From Neoceratodus forsteri (lineage: Eukaryota; Chordata; Ceratodontiformes; Ceratodontidae): a stretch of 64,000 nt of DNA. Made by a program: the position numbers and the translations under genes. The notes beneath the pieces are model-generated. The model had not been told where the DNA came from. It saw nothing but the letters and a program-made list of their open reading frames with translations, and did no database searches. Location of the stretch: positions 667,017,501-667,081,500 of the forward strand of contig CM057456.1 of assembly GCA_016271365.2 (NCBI GenBank), written 5' to 3'. Positions 43,575 to 55,374 of this stretch are shown one piece after another; the stretch's first letter is position 1, and each line of letters begins with the position of its first letter.

Positions 43575-46411
43575 ACAAGCCCTTTTCCCCAAAATCTTTT
43601 TGTATCAACCCCCTTCCAATAGGTGGGGGGAAATGATGATTACTAACCATAGGTGTCCTATAAATTAACCTATTATGTTCCCCTACCAATTTCCTCACTA
43701 AATTCCAAGCCCAATTTGTAGTTTTGGTTGAATGAAGAATGTTAGAATAAAGATTAAAGTTAGAATTATTTATATTAACCCCCAAGCTATGTCTCAAAGA
43801 TACAAACGGGACTTTCTCTGCCTCTATTTGGAAACAAGCCGGCATCTCTTCCCTTCCTTGAGTCCAGTAACCCAGACACTCCAATTGTGCTGCCAAATAA
43901 TAATATTTAAAATTAGGTAAAGCCAACCCCCCTTTCCCATGATAATAATACAATTTTAAAGGCAATCTTTGGTGTCTTCTGTTTCCACAAAAATTTATTA
44001 AGTACCCTGTTTAAAGTATCAAAAAATGTTTTAGGAATTATGATGGGAACTGTCTAAAATAAAAACAACACCCTTGGCAGAATATCCATTTTAATAATGT
44101 TAACTCTCCCAATCAACACTAAGGGAATACTCTGCCACCTTGAAAGATCTTGCTCAATCATTTTAAGTACTGGTATAACATTTTTCTCATACAATATTTT
44201 TATATCTGGAGAAATGTAAACCCCCATATACTTCATATATGGTTTATGATAAGCGTATAGCAAATTACCTTTAGGTAATTCGCTTTCTAGTAAATTTACC
44301 ACTGCCTCTGTCTTGCCCCAATTAATTTTATATCTAGAATATTTACTATATTCTGCAAATATCTTTAAAAAATTATCAAACTCCTTGGCTGGGTCAGTCA
44401 AAAACAACAGAATGCCGTCTACATACAATGATATTTTATGCGATTTCCCTCCTATCTCAACTCTCTTAAACTAAGAGTCATTCCTTACCAGTGCAGCCAA
44501 TGTTTCTAAAAATAAATCAAAAAGCAGGGATGACAAAGGACACCCCTACCTAGTATCCTGTTCTAACTCAAAATGAGATGAACAATTCTGATTTGTCCTA
44601 ATTGAAGCCACAGGTGCGTGATAAATTAATTTTACCCATTCTAAGAATTTCCCCTTGATGTTGAAAATCTCCAATAAACAAAATAAAAACTCCCACCTCA
44701 CCCTATCAAAGGCTTTTTTGTCATCAAGGGAAAGCACAGCCAATCTTATATCTAAAGCTGGAACCAATAAATTGACTGCCCTCCTCACACTATGATTTAA
44801 TCTTCTACCCATTACAAACCCCACTTTGATCCGAATGGATAATTTTTGGGATAACATACACCAGTCTATTGGCCAAAAGTTTTGCAAAAATCTTGTAATC
44901 ATTATTCAACAATGAAATGGGTCTGTAAGAACCACATGTCCCTGGAGATTTATCTTTTTTTAAGAGAAAAATTATGGACACTTGATTGAAAGTTGATGGA
45001 AAATCTTTTTGTGTCTGAAAATTTTTAAATGAATTAAATAATAAGGGGGCCAAGTCTTCCCAAAAATATTTATAAAACTCCAAGGAACACCCATCAGGCC
45101 CTGGAGTTTTATTATTTGATATATTAATTGTAACACCATTAATCTCAGCCATCGTTATTTCCAAATTCAGGCTGACTCCATTCAGCTCCTCAATCTGAAG
45201 CAAGTCAATCCCGCCTATATATTCTTTAAGCTTCAAATTATTCACCATACCATCTTCCTTGTATAAATCCTTATAACATTTTTGAAATTCGTCATTGATC
45301 TGAATTGGATCGAAAATTTTCCTCCCACTCCATAATGAAGTAACAAATTAAATTCTACTCTGATTATCCTGTATTTTTAATTGATAAGCCAGTAATTTAG
45401 ATGGTGTATTGGCACAAAAATAATATTTTGTCCTAGATCTGTACATTTATTTTTTCGTTTTCTCTCAACTATTTTTTTCCAGTTTTTCTTTTAGGAACAT
45501 CATTTCTACTTTAATTTCATCGGTTTCTAATTCAGCATAATGTTCTTCTGTTAAGATTAATTCCTGCTCCAACTGATCTGAATACTGTTGATTCTTAATT
45601 TTTATCATACATTCATAACTTATAATAGAACCTCTCAAATACACCTTAAGGGTCTCCCAAATACTAACACAAGCACAATTACTTGGGAAGTTATGGTAAA
45701 AAAAAAAAAAAATTTTCTTATTCAAAAAAACCCAAATTGAAAATCCTGTAATAGCATATTATTAAATCTCCACCTTTTTGACCTGCAAATTTATTTTTTT
45801 AACAGATCTAGCTCCATATAACATGAAGTATGATCTGAAATGAGAATGGCATTATATCTTACAAACACTACAGATTGCAAAAGAGAACTTGAAATAAGAA
45901 AATAATCAATCCTAGACAAATAGTTATAAACATTTGAAAAAAAAAAGAACATTTCTTCAAATTTTGATACATAACCTGGAAAGGATCCAACAAAGCCAAA
46001 TCCTTGGCATAGTATTTTATAAGGTCTAAAAATTTTACTTTATGCTCTAGAGATAAAAGAGCCTATCTAACTGGGCCAAAGCCACATTGAAATCTCCCCC
46101 TATTATCACTGGAACATCTGAGGCTGCAACCTGCAAACAAATATTAGTAAAGAAAGATAGCGCTTCCTCATTTGGAGCATAGATATTAATAAGAAGAAAG
46201 GCTAGGTTTCTCCATTCACCCACTGGAAACTCTTACCGCCTTGAAGAGGTTGGAAAAATATGTTACATCTTTTTTTCCCCAAAATGCGTTTCCTGTAACA
46301 AGACACAATCAATCTTTTTTTTTTATTTAAGTAATTAACAATTTGTTTGCGCTTAATCCTATTCCTGGGTCCCTTCACATTCCAAATCAATATCCTAAAT
46401 ACCTGAACCAT
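43575..46411 (-). pseudogene. L1/Tx1-type ORF2: endonuclease and reverse transcriptase, broken
   Basis: Minus-strand order: the endonuclease starts in frame 46411-46202 (ILIWNVKG block), then INIYAPNE and GGDFN near 46190-46080. The linker is 45725-45465. RT runs through 45248-44054 with NKTPGPDG, YRPISLLN and LDDKKAFDRV blocks. The catalytic motif reads YVDG (44425-44414) where FADD or YADD is normal, so the second Asp is lost. The C-terminal region is 43965-43575; the retrovirus interrupts it and the rest lies at 33396-32560. The protein nicks DNA and performs target-primed reverse transcription. Confidence 0.82.
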
Positions 46412-46799
46412 TATATAATAAAAAAGAAAAAAAAAACTATTCCCCAGTTTATTTTAACCCCTAACACAGGCGGCAGGGAAACATCCTCAAATAACCATTC
46501 CCTTTCCTCATCCATGCTTACATAATCTAAATTTCTTCTTTTTTCCAAATCCCCCTTTTTCCAGCTATTCACCCTCTTAACAATTTTTATGCCCCCCTCC
46601 TCCATTCCCCATCACCCTTTACAGGCTTTCCTATCCTCAGAAAAAACATTCCCCAACCCCCAACTCTAAGATAGCTTACTTTAACTGTGTGTAAAGATCT
46701 CTCCCCCTTTTATATCTTCTGTCTAATTACCAACCAAATACCCCCCTCCTTCCCCTTATAAGTCCACAATTTAGGAAGACATAAATTCTGTAAACCACT

Positions 46800-47760
46800 T
46801 ATTATACAAAAAGGTTCTTGCTTCTTGAGGTGTAGAAAAAAAAAAAAGCTTTACCCTCTATGAAAACCCTAAGTTTTGCAGGATGAAGTAGGGCAAATGA
46901 GATACCCCATTTCCTCAACTGGTCTCTTATACCATCAAAAGATTTGTGCTTTCTCAAAATAGAGGGGAGAAGGTCAGGAAGTGCTTGCAATTTCATTCCC
47001 TTATACACTAACCCTCTTTCCCTCCTTGCTTTAGGCAGTATCTCCTCCCCTATCTTGGAATTGCAATGTCTTGATATACATAAATCTAGGCCTACCATCC
47101 TCTTTTTGCTGTCCAAATGCTCTATGGACTCTATCTACTTCAGTTTTATCTTCTGGATATTTATGGCCCATTATTGAGGTTAACTTTTGTTCACAATAGG
47201 ACACCGGATTATCCCCCTCCGCCCCTTCTGACAGGTGACTGATTTTAATATTCACCCTTCTAGGCCTAGCCTCCAAATCTTCAACTTTATCTTTTAACAT
47301 ATCCAATTCTTTATTTGCAGTAGCCAAATCTGTTGTCATTTTAGGAAGCATATATTCCATATTAGACACTCTCTGTTCAACCTGATCTGTTCTTAAAACA
47401 ACTTCATTCATCTTCTCCACTATATCTGTACATTTCTTATCCAGAGAAGTAATTGCCATATTTATGTTTCCAAACCCTGTTCTTAATTTCTACAACAGTG
47501 AAGTATTTTCCGAGTTGTCTACTGGTCCCAAGGGTTTATTCAGCTCTGAGCTTGTTGTATTAGACATATTTACTGCTTCCCGTGGGGGGTGGAGAGGAGT
47601 CAGGCCTAGTAGGAGCTACATCACATTTTTTCCCCCTTCATCTCCCAACACCCCACCCTGTCCTTTATTTTGTTTCTCCATTTGTTTTGATTGTCTTGTT
47701 TTTACTGAAGAGGCCATTCCAGAATTTAAATAAGCACTCCTTTGACCCAATGGGGATTTT
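46800..47760 (-). pseudogene. L1-type ORF1 RNA-binding protein, broken
   Basis: The frame 47459-47031 has a coiled-coil-like heptad stretch and then DLEARPRRVNIKI, the start of the RRM of L1 ORF1 proteins (transposase_22 family). The C-terminal domain lies in another frame (47116-46802) with GLVYKGMKLQ and PAKLRVF blocks. An N-terminal piece is at 47924-47616. ORF1 binds LINE RNA to form the retrotransposition particle. Single-base shifts split the gene. Confidence 0.78.
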
Positions 47761-48639
47761 AAGAATGTAACGATAGACTGTTGGAATAATGAAGCTGAAG
47801 TCTTGATAGCTTTTCTCATAAAAATCCCCAATGTTGCACTTTCTTCGGTTAGCACCTGCTTGTCAGCTTCCTGCTCATTCAAACACACTGAGGACAAACC
47901 TTTGGTTGTTACACCCACTTTCACAAACAGGCTTTCATTTTTTTCCCCTTTTTAACCATTATGGCTAGCAAAGGAGAGTTTCCAACACCTCTTTTTCCAC
48001 CTGCAGACAACTCATTTTGTTCTAAAATAGCCTCACCCGGTTCACTAATATCTCCAAACCACTTTATTGCAAATTAATCAGTCTTCATTTGAATACCCAG
48101 TGTAGATATATTATCTTCATTCAGCATTGGTAAATCATCAGCCCTTCCCCTCCACAGTGTGTTATCCAAATCTTCTGTCCCAATTACTCCCGGAGAAATA
48201 AAATAAATTCCTGACGTACCTGTTAAGTGAGTCGAGTCACTACCAAATGCTTTTATGTGCTTTTTTTAAGTAGGAATCTCCCAACAAACTGCAGTAATTC
48301 AAAGCTGTTTCCACTAACCTTGGTCAGCATTTTCTAGTGGGTGAATCTTGCTCAAAACCATGTTGCACAACCTCGCGTACACGTCGAAACCTCTTGGACA
48401 TCCCCATCGCAAGACACCTTCACCGACTTCCAACTACAACGTTTTTTTTTTTAATGAAGAGCAATGAGAAAGAAAGGGGACAAAAACCCCCTTGGATTCA
48501 AAAAGGGGAGGTAATTTAAATCAAAATAGGGGGAGATCCCACAAAGTGCTCAGCTCACACAGCTCCTGCACTCAGCCAGCCATCTTGTGGTGATATCACC
48601 CTCTTTTGTTTGCAGAGCAGTGGATCCACTAGGTGAGTC
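47761..48639 (-). other. L1 5' UTR region
   Basis: About 0.9 kb between ORF1 and the 5' target duplication. It includes ATGGCTGGCTGAGTGCAGGA near the 5' end on the minus strand and no long frame. Its presence supports a near full-length insertion. Confidence 0.6.
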
Positions 48640-48655
48640 CTACATCATACAGTTC

Positions 48656-50190
48656 AGTGAACACACATATCCTGTATACCATTATTTTCTTTATTCTCTA
48701 ACCTTTCTAGTTCCTCAATTCCTGAACCATACCATGATAAAAAATCTGCAGTGACATCCTCTTCTCCAGATTTGTGCAACAGTTTAAATTTAAATGGCTG
48801 TAGTGCCAGATACCACCTCGTCATGATTCTGGAATTGTTATCCTTCATTTGATTTAGCCAACAGAGAGGATTATGATCAGTGACAGTATAAGTACAAAGT
48901 CAGCTCCTGGCAAATAAAATTTTGGGACTCCATTGCCCACTTGGCTATGAGGGATTCCTTTTCAATAGTGGAGAACCTTTTCTCCCTGTTGTACGATTTA
49001 ACATAGAAACATATACTTTGATGGCAGATACAGACCACTTGGTCCACCCAATCTGCCCATTTCCCTACCTATTGGATAAGCTGCAGATCCTAGTTAACCC
49101 ACAGCCTACTTCCTCCTACCCCCCAACTATAATTGCCTTGTGTCTGACCCATACATTCTTGAATTCCCCCACTGTTTTTGACCCACAACATCCTCAGGAA
49201 GGCTGCTCCATGCGTCCACCACCCTTTCTGTGAAAAAAATACTTCCTCATGTTGCCCTTGAGCCATCCACCCTCTATCTTCAAACTATGCTCCCTTGTTC
49301 TTGCACATCTCTTTTTCTGAAAGATGCTACCCTCTTGGACTTTGTTGATTCCTTTGAGGTACTTGAAAGTTTCTATCATTTCTTTATGACATATAGAATG
49401 GGATGCTCTTTCCCATCTATATTCTGGTCAAGGACTGCACCAAGGCCTACTTCTAATGCATCTGTTTGTAAAAGAAATTATTTATCAAAGTCTGGACTTT
49501 TTAAAGTGGGGGCTGAACATGATGCAGCCTTGATGGCCCTAAAAGCTTCATCTCTGGGGTCTATTTTACATTATTCAGATATCTTTTCTTTGTAAGTTCA
49601 GTGAGGGGAGCAGCTAGGCAAAGTTGGGGATGAATCTCCAGTAGTAACCAGCCAGCCCTAAAAATTACCTGATATGTTTCTTTGTTTTAGGGACAGGGCT
49701 GTTAGTTACCATTATGTCATCTATCCTGGGAATTGGATAGCTGTCAAATTCAGATGCTTGATTAAGTTTTCCAAAATCAAGGCAGATTCCTACCCCCCTC
49801 CATTTTCTTTTTATTTACAATCAGAATTGGTGATTCATAAGCACTTCTTAACTCTTCTATGATACCCAATTCTTCCATTTTTTGTATTTCCTCAACCACA
49901 TCTGATCTTAACCTCTCTAATATTCTGTGTGTCATGTATCTAATAGAGTGAGCATTACCTGTCCCTATTACATGCTTAACACCTTTTGCATGGCTGAATA
50001 CCATGGTAAAAGTAATGTTAAATGCCTTTACCAAGGTATGTGTTTCTGCAGATTGCACTGAGGTTAAGGAAACATTTATCTTTACAGCATCAGAAGTTAC
50101 AGTTTGTTCTAGCCTGCCATTGGCTAGATCTATATCTTCCTTTTCAGTGTCTGGCAATATTAACAAAGCAGCCCATGGTGATTTTGCAAC
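48656..50190 (-). pseudogene. Gmr1-like reverse transcriptase and RNase H, with internal deletion
   Basis: The RT N-terminus lies in 50166-49777, with the EEIQKMEELGIIEELRSAYESP region that opens gypsy RT. Next comes SYPIPRIDD near 49720. The reading then jumps directly to the GLAGYYWRFIPNF block (about 49650), so roughly 150 residues of palm including YxDD are missing. RNase H follows; a CR1 fragment (about 48994-49388) splits it, and it ends at 48848-48656 with LTRWSLALQP-like text (TRWYLALQPFKF). Many stops. It would have copied element RNA. Confidence 0.78.
48994..49388 (-). mobile_element. CR1-type LINE 3' fragment inside the Gmr1 RNase H region
   Basis: Minus-strand frame 49379-49194 encodes the CR1 ORF2 C-terminus (MIETFKYLKGIN). 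The 3' end reads, on the plus strand, TTTAACATAGAAACATATAC. Gmr1 coding text resumes on both sides. Confidence 0.75.
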
Positions 50191-50199
50191 CCATTTTGT

Positions 50200-51224
50200 T
50201 TAGATTAGCATGGTATTATCTTAGTAGGATTTTTCTGGCCAGGGGTCTCAACCTCATAATTAACTGTGCCAGTACGTCACGACTAAGCACTTTGTAAGGT
50301 CCTTGCCACTTCATTAACAGTTTGTTTTCTGAAGTGGGTAACAATAACAATACTTTTTCATCTGGCTGAAAAACCTTTTCTTTTACCCCGTGGTCATAAA
50401 ATACCTTCTGCTGGATTTGAGCTTCTTCCTGATTACTATGGACAATTTCTACATATTTGGCTAACTTCTTTCTCAACGTGCAAACATATGCTGTAATAGA
50501 TTTTTTTAGAGGAGTTATTTCCCATGTTTCTTTTATAACATCTAGGGGCTCCCTAGGTTGTCTACCATGCAGCATTTCAAATGGCAAAAAAACTCTTGAT
50601 GCTTGTGGCACTTCTTGGTAAGCAAAAAACAAGTAAGGTAAATACTGGTCCCAATCTTTCCCTTCACCTTTCACAAACATTTTTAGCATGCGTTTGGGTC
50701 TGACTAATATGCTCAACAAAATTGTCTGTTTGAGGGTGATAAGAAGAGGTTTTAATGGCAGTAACACTGAGCAGTCGGTACAGCTCGTTCAGCAGGGCAG
50801 CATCAAAATTATTGCTTTGATCAGGAATAATTTCTTTAGGTATGCTTACCCTGCTGAAAATCTTTGCAAGCTCTGCAGCCACATTCTGGGCTGTCACAGT
50901 GTGCATAGGCACTTGCTTTGGGTATCTAGTAGGGTAGTCACATACTAGCAAAATGAATTGGTTACCCCATTTACTTGTATCTAAGGGGCCAAACACATCC
51001 ATTGCAATTCTCTCAAATGGTACATCTGTCAATGATAGTGGCTGCAGAGGCACCTTGTCTCTCTTAGACACTGGGGTCACTTTCTGACATTCAGCACAAG
51101 ACCTGCAATAAGTAGCCACATCATAATGGATCCCAGGCCAGTAAAGCCTGTACAGCATTTTGGTAAGGGTGTGATCCCTTCCCGAGTGACAAGCCATAGG
51201 ACTGTCATGTGCTATCTGTAACAA
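50200..51224 (-). pseudogene. Gmr1-like integrase, broken
   Basis: The first frame (51224-50664) has the His pair (residues 6 and 13) and the Cys pair (43 and 46) of the zinc domain. The core has Asp76 in AMDVFGPL, Asp135 in PDQSNNF and Glu171 in HPQTDNFVEHI, so D,D,E are kept although the surrounding consensus has drifted. A shift near 50700 leads to the second frame (50767-50216) with WDQYLPYLFFAYQ and a GPYKVL module. It lies upstream of RT on the coding strand, which defines the Gmr1-like arrangement. Confidence 0.85.
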
Positions 51225-51599
51225 TTATTTTCTGTACTTCCTTTGGATGACCAGTTGTTCTGCCTGTTCATGTGTCTAAGAAGTAACACAAACTCAGTAC
51301 AGTAAACCATTACACTTTTTAAATACAGGTTCTTCCTCTTTTTGTTTCACCCCCACCTGCTTAAAGTTATCTTGGAGAGAAACAATTAGTTTATTCAGAA
51401 GCAAAATCACAACCAGTTATCAGTCTGATTTTGGCATTTTCATACATTAGCCCCTTATCATCAGTCTTTTATTGCCATCATTTTTTTCAGGTGTCTTTTT
51501 TTCCTGCCAGGAATTCTGGATCTTGGAGCTGAGCTGAAACAAGTCCTGATCAAGGTTACCAAAGGGAAACTGCCCTCATCATGCAACTTTTCCTTCGTC

Positions 51600-51890
51600 T
51601 GTGCTCTTGCCATCACAGCTGCTGAAACTGCAGGTTTTTCTCCCTCTATGATTAACTTAGCAAAGCCTGGAAAGTACTGTAATTTCCAGTTATCACTGGT
51701 ACCACACAGACTTTCATTTGGTGCAACACTCCATTAATGCTCAGAGTCAGTTGAGTAGTGGGATAGTATTATGTGTCCCTATAAATGCAGATGACCCCAG
51801 TACCTGGTCCTCTTACACAATTAATTCCCAAAACTTCAGCATGCACCAGATTCTGTCTGCTTCCTGAATCTATAAGTTCTTTCACAGCCC
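51600..51890 (-). pseudogene. Gmr1-like aspartic protease, broken
   Basis: The minus strand reads LIDSGS with the catalytic D-S-G at 51870-51862, just downstream of the gag zinc knuckle. Stops and shifts prevent a continuous frame. Confidence 0.65.
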
Positions 51891-51899
51891 TACCTCCCA

Positions 51900-53020
51900 C
51901 CTTGACTTCTGTTAAATAGTTGCCACAATTTTTAAGGCCAGATCTGCTTCAGTGTTACTCTCCTTATTTTTACAGCAGTTTCTTGCAATATGTTGAGGCT
52001 TATTGCAGTTACAGCAAATAAAGTCTTTGGGTACAGATGTGTTACCCCCACCAAAGTTCTTTTCTGACCTGGAGTTAGACTAGGAAAAAGGTGGTCTTAC
52101 TGGTCCTTGTCTATTACCACCCTGCTGTGGTGTCTGTCTGGCCATCTGATAGTCTTCAGCCAAAGAAACAGCCCTTCACTAACTTTCTGATCAGTACTCT
52201 TTTACCCAAAGTTACATGTCTGTAGGTAGGATATTGATGAACCATTCCATTTTAAATATGTCAATAAGGTGGGGGACTGATTTGCCCTCTGGTTGGAGCC
52301 ATTTAATGAGGAGTTCTTTGAGTCAGGTGCAGACTTCCTGGGGATTATTGAATGACTAGTACTCTAGGGACCTAAAACTCAGCCTGTAGATCTCTTCTGA
52401 GGTGTCATATCTTTTCAGTACTTCTCTTTTTACCAGGTCATAGTCTGCTGACTGAGCAGTGTCCACATTACTGTAGTTAAATTGGGCTTTACCTGTGAGA
52501 CAAGGTTTGATTGTCTGATTGCCCGTTGCAGCTTTGGCCATTGGAATGCAACCCTTTCAAAAGTAGTCAGGTATGCCTCAGTATCATCCGAGGGACACAG
52601 CTTATTCAGCTTAATGTCTTTCAAGTTACTTGTGTTTTGTTGATCTGCTAGACCTGTATCAATTCCTCCACCTTTAATAGCTTGCAAGGTACTCGGCAAT
52701 AGGTGCATCTCTTCTTTTCTCTATCCTTCCTGTTGCTGCATCTCATCTCTTCTCTGTGCCTCTAAGCATTGGAGTTCTTTTTCTGTCTGCTTCTCTGTCT
52801 CTTTTTGTTGTATCACCAATCATTTGAACAACAGAGACAGACTTTCTGGTTCTATTGCTGTCTGTTCTCCTCCTCCTCCCATCTCTGGTGCTAGCTGTAC
52901 CATCTCATCTTGGACTTGTGTCTGTGCTAACTTGGCTGCCATACTTACTTCTGTTCAAGATTCATGGTCCGTCTGTTGCAGGATCCATACATTTCTGCTA
53001 TGCTTCCCTCATACCAGATC
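51900..53020 (-). pseudogene. Gmr1-like Gag with SCAN-like capsid and zinc knuckle, broken
   Basis: On the minus strand a Gln/Glu-rich, coiled-coil-like N-terminus (about 52940-52720) precedes DTEAYLTTFERVA and then CLTGKAQ, YDLVKREVLKRYDTSEEIYR and KELLIKWLQPE blocks. This is the capsid C-terminal fold from which vertebrate SCAN domains arose. A CX2CX4HX4C knuckle sits at 52016-51975 (CCNCNKPQHIARNC). Several stops, including TGA and TAG, and a shift near 52540. It would have formed the retrotransposon particle. Confidence 0.78.
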
Positions 53021-53072
53021 TCGCACCCATGAACAAACTCTTGGCCTTAGAGTGAGTATGTATGACATAAAT

Positions 53073-53090
53073 CTACTTATTCTGGCACCA
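53073..53090 (-). other. Candidate primer binding site of the Gmr1-like element
   Basis: The minus strand reads TGGTGCCAGAATAAGTAG, two bases after the LTR end. The first eleven bases match a tRNA-Leu-type site with one mismatch, then similarity stops. Position supports the call; tRNA identity is weak. Confidence 0.4.
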
Positions 53091-53092
53091 AC

Positions 53093-53794
53093 TGTCACTG
53101 AGGCTTGGATCAGGAGACATAAGCAGACCAAGAGAAATTGTAAAATCCATACGTAATGTTTTATTATTATTAGTAACAACAGACTAAAAATAAAAGGAAA
53201 TGTGCAGACTGGTTTTCAGGATAGGTGCTCCAAAAACAAAGTCCAATTTCTAAGTTCAGAACAGGGGTCTTCAATCAACCAGCTCTCTGTTGCATCTGGT
53301 CTCCAAATCTCCCTGAAGACACTTGTGCTGCTCTTTTCACACAAAAATTTAGAACCTTGTCAGCTTCTAGATTCCACAAGAGCATTGTGACCAGAACTTC
53401 AGAACTTTGTCAGATTCAAACTTCCAGAGCATTGTGATCCAGCTACTAGCTGGTCTCTTTTGCCAACAGATTCCACCAGTCTGAGATCAAAAGGTCACAC
53501 TCTGATACACTTTGCTAATACAAGTCAAAGAGCTGTTTCTGCAATAATTTCATCAGTAATAACTATATCTAGTTTACAAATCATGGAATCCACTTTTGTA
53601 CATACAGTATGTGTATAACTATATATAAGCAAGGTAGAGACATAAAAAAGGGAAAAAGGAAAGAATAGTAAGTAAAGGCAACAGATGAATGTGCAATGCA
53701 ATAGGAAAGATAGAGATAGAGATAGCAGGCAGAATCCTTGCATCAGACTCTCTCTACACAACACATATGGAACAAGGCCCAACCAACCCTGTCA
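53093..53794 (-). repeat. 5' LTR of the Gmr1-like element, 702 bp
   Basis: The ends are TGTCACTG and CCCTGTCA on the plus strand, so the tips are inverted (TGACAG / CTGTCA). Its partner is the broken LTR between 26708 and 32256. Confidence 0.8.
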
Positions 53795-54209
53795 ATATAT
53801 TTTATGAAGAGTGTTTGATTTGTGTGTATAGTCCAAGTGTGGCTTTTGATTGCTATTAGAATTTTCTTCTCTAAATTAACATACTAGCTTTTTGGCTCCC
53901 TAGTGATTTCCATGTTTAATTTCTTATTGTTCTTCTTTTACTACACTGCCTGCTGTCCTATGTGACTCCTTTAAGTTACTGGCTCACTCCTGGAAATTAA
54001 TTTCATCTTAGTGTGTTTTCCCAATGGCTCAAATTTCTAAATAAAATAAATAAATAAAAAGTTGTCACCTCTCTTGTTCATCCACCATGTACCGTTCCTT
54101 TTGCATGCCTTCCTACCCATTTCTTGGCTGACAAAGTCCCTCCCACTGTCAAAAGTCACACATGCCTTCCAACCTCTTCTCCAGACATCAAACGCTGTAT
54201 TGTTCACTG
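53795..54209. other. No recognisable gene; short (AAAT)n run
   Basis: AT-rich sequence right of the Gmr1 LTR with (AAAT)n at about 54040-54059. Nothing else recognised. Confidence 0.45.
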
Positions 54210-54745
54210 GTGAGACATCACTTGGAGTATTGATTCCAGTCTGGAGGCCACACATTAGAAAGCACATAGAAAGAATGGAGGAAGTCCAGAGGAGTGCATC
54301 TCAGCATGTACACTCTGGAAGGGAGGAGAGTAAGAGAGGACATGATAGAGTCCTACAAGTACCTCATGGGGGTGAACAGGTTGCAGGAGTGGAGTCTCTT
54401 TCAAATGAGAAAGAACACCAGGACAAGAGGGCATGTGATGAACTGTGTGTGTTGGGGGGGAGGGGGTTGAGTCTAAGAGAGATGTGAGTAAATACTACTG
54501 CACTGAAAGTGTGGTGGATACCTGGAACATACTGCCAGCAGAAGTGGTGGAGGCAAAAACAGTAGGTGTTTTTAAAGCATATGTGGGATAGATATAGGGA
54601 AATGTTAGTAAACAGTTAGGGAAGAAGGAATGTCACCAAAGACCAATTAGGGTCTGCGGAAAAAGACAAGGTAGGGACCACATGACTACACAGGTTGACC
54701 AAGATGTCCTTTTTTGTTGACACATACTGTGTTTCTAACTCCCTC
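54210..54745 (+). mobile_element. CR1-type LINE, C-terminus and 3' end, plus strand
   Basis: Plus-strand frames carry the CR1 end-of-RT pattern (V-W-R-P-H-I-R-K-H-I-E-R-M-E-E-V-Q-R) near 54240-54300, then the VDTWNILPAE-like segment near 54510 and a 3' UTR ending near 54745. It is 5'-truncated with stops and shifts. Confidence 0.72.
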
Positions 54746-55374
54746 CCACTATCACTGCTCCCACCTGCTCATTGTCCCCTGGCACAAAGTCTGTATTGCT
54801 TTGACAACTCCCACCTGCCTGTCTCCCTGAGTTCCAGTCTCAAAGTCCCCCCACTGTGAAACCTGCTACCCGGCTCCCTACACATTTCCATCACAACCCC
54901 ACCACAACAAATTCCCATCAGCTGATCATCCATCCCATCTCCCAACACAACCCTTGCCCACTAGAAACAAGCTCTGTAGGTCAGGAGAGTCACTACTATG
55001 ACAAAGCAAGAGGTGATACTCTGACGGTTGGCACAGATGCTACTGCAGTGATTGTGAGAGCTACCACTTTAACAGCCCAAGAGTTGCAACTGTGGTCATC
55101 CTGATAGCCAGTTTACCTACTACTCTTTCAGCCTGAATAGCTGCAGCTCTGGTGAACTGAAGGTCTGCTGCTCCAGCAGACCACAGAATAAGGAGAGCTG
55201 CACTGCTGGAGGCTGGAAGCCTTCGCTGACTGTGATTGTTGCTGTAACTGCTGCCACCAATGCAGCTCTCTGAAGAGCCAGAAGAAAGAGAGCAAGGAAT
55301 GCAGGATGTTTGACCTTTGAAGTCAAGTTTTGACTTTTGGTATTATGCAGTAGTGTAATGGGGTAGGGATATGG
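54746..55374. other. Unassigned, pyrimidine-rich then GC-balanced
   Basis: It might be the 5' part of the following L2-type LINE, but no endonuclease signature was recognised. Confidence 0.3.

Larger units (their letters stand above)
32408..48639 (-). mobile_element. Near full-length L1/Tx1-type LINE, minus strand, split by an ERV
   Basis: Perfect 16-bp target duplications CTACATCATACAGTTC flank it (32392-32407 and 48640-48655). The left edge is a T-rich run, the poly(A) tail of a minus-strand element. Without the retrovirus and its duplication the length is about 6.05 kb, typical of a complete L1 with 5' UTR, ORF1 and ORF2. ORF1 lies at about 47760-46800; ORF2 at 46411-43575, continuing at 33396-about 32560. 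Frameshifts and the catalytic change YVDG show that it is dead. It is inserted in the Gmr1-like element just past the RNase H region. Confidence 0.88.
26708..53794 (-). mobile_element. Gmr1-like Ty3/gypsy retrotransposon, minus strand, heavily interrupted
   Basis: Two LTRs bound it: 53093-53794, and a broken copy between 26708 and 32256. Flanks ATATT (left) and ATATA (right) suggest a 5-bp target duplication with one mismatch. On the minus strand the order is LTR, gag, protease, integrase, reverse transcriptase, RNase H, polypurine tract, LTR. Integrase ahead of RT is the Ty1/copia order but the domains are gypsy-like, the hallmark of the Gmr1 group. Without insertions it would be about 5.6 kb. 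Inserts: an L1 (32408-48639), a CR1 (about 48994-49388) and two blocks in the left LTR. Aligned by eye, the LTRs differ at roughly one site in six over about 145 bases, so it is old. Confidence 0.82.
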
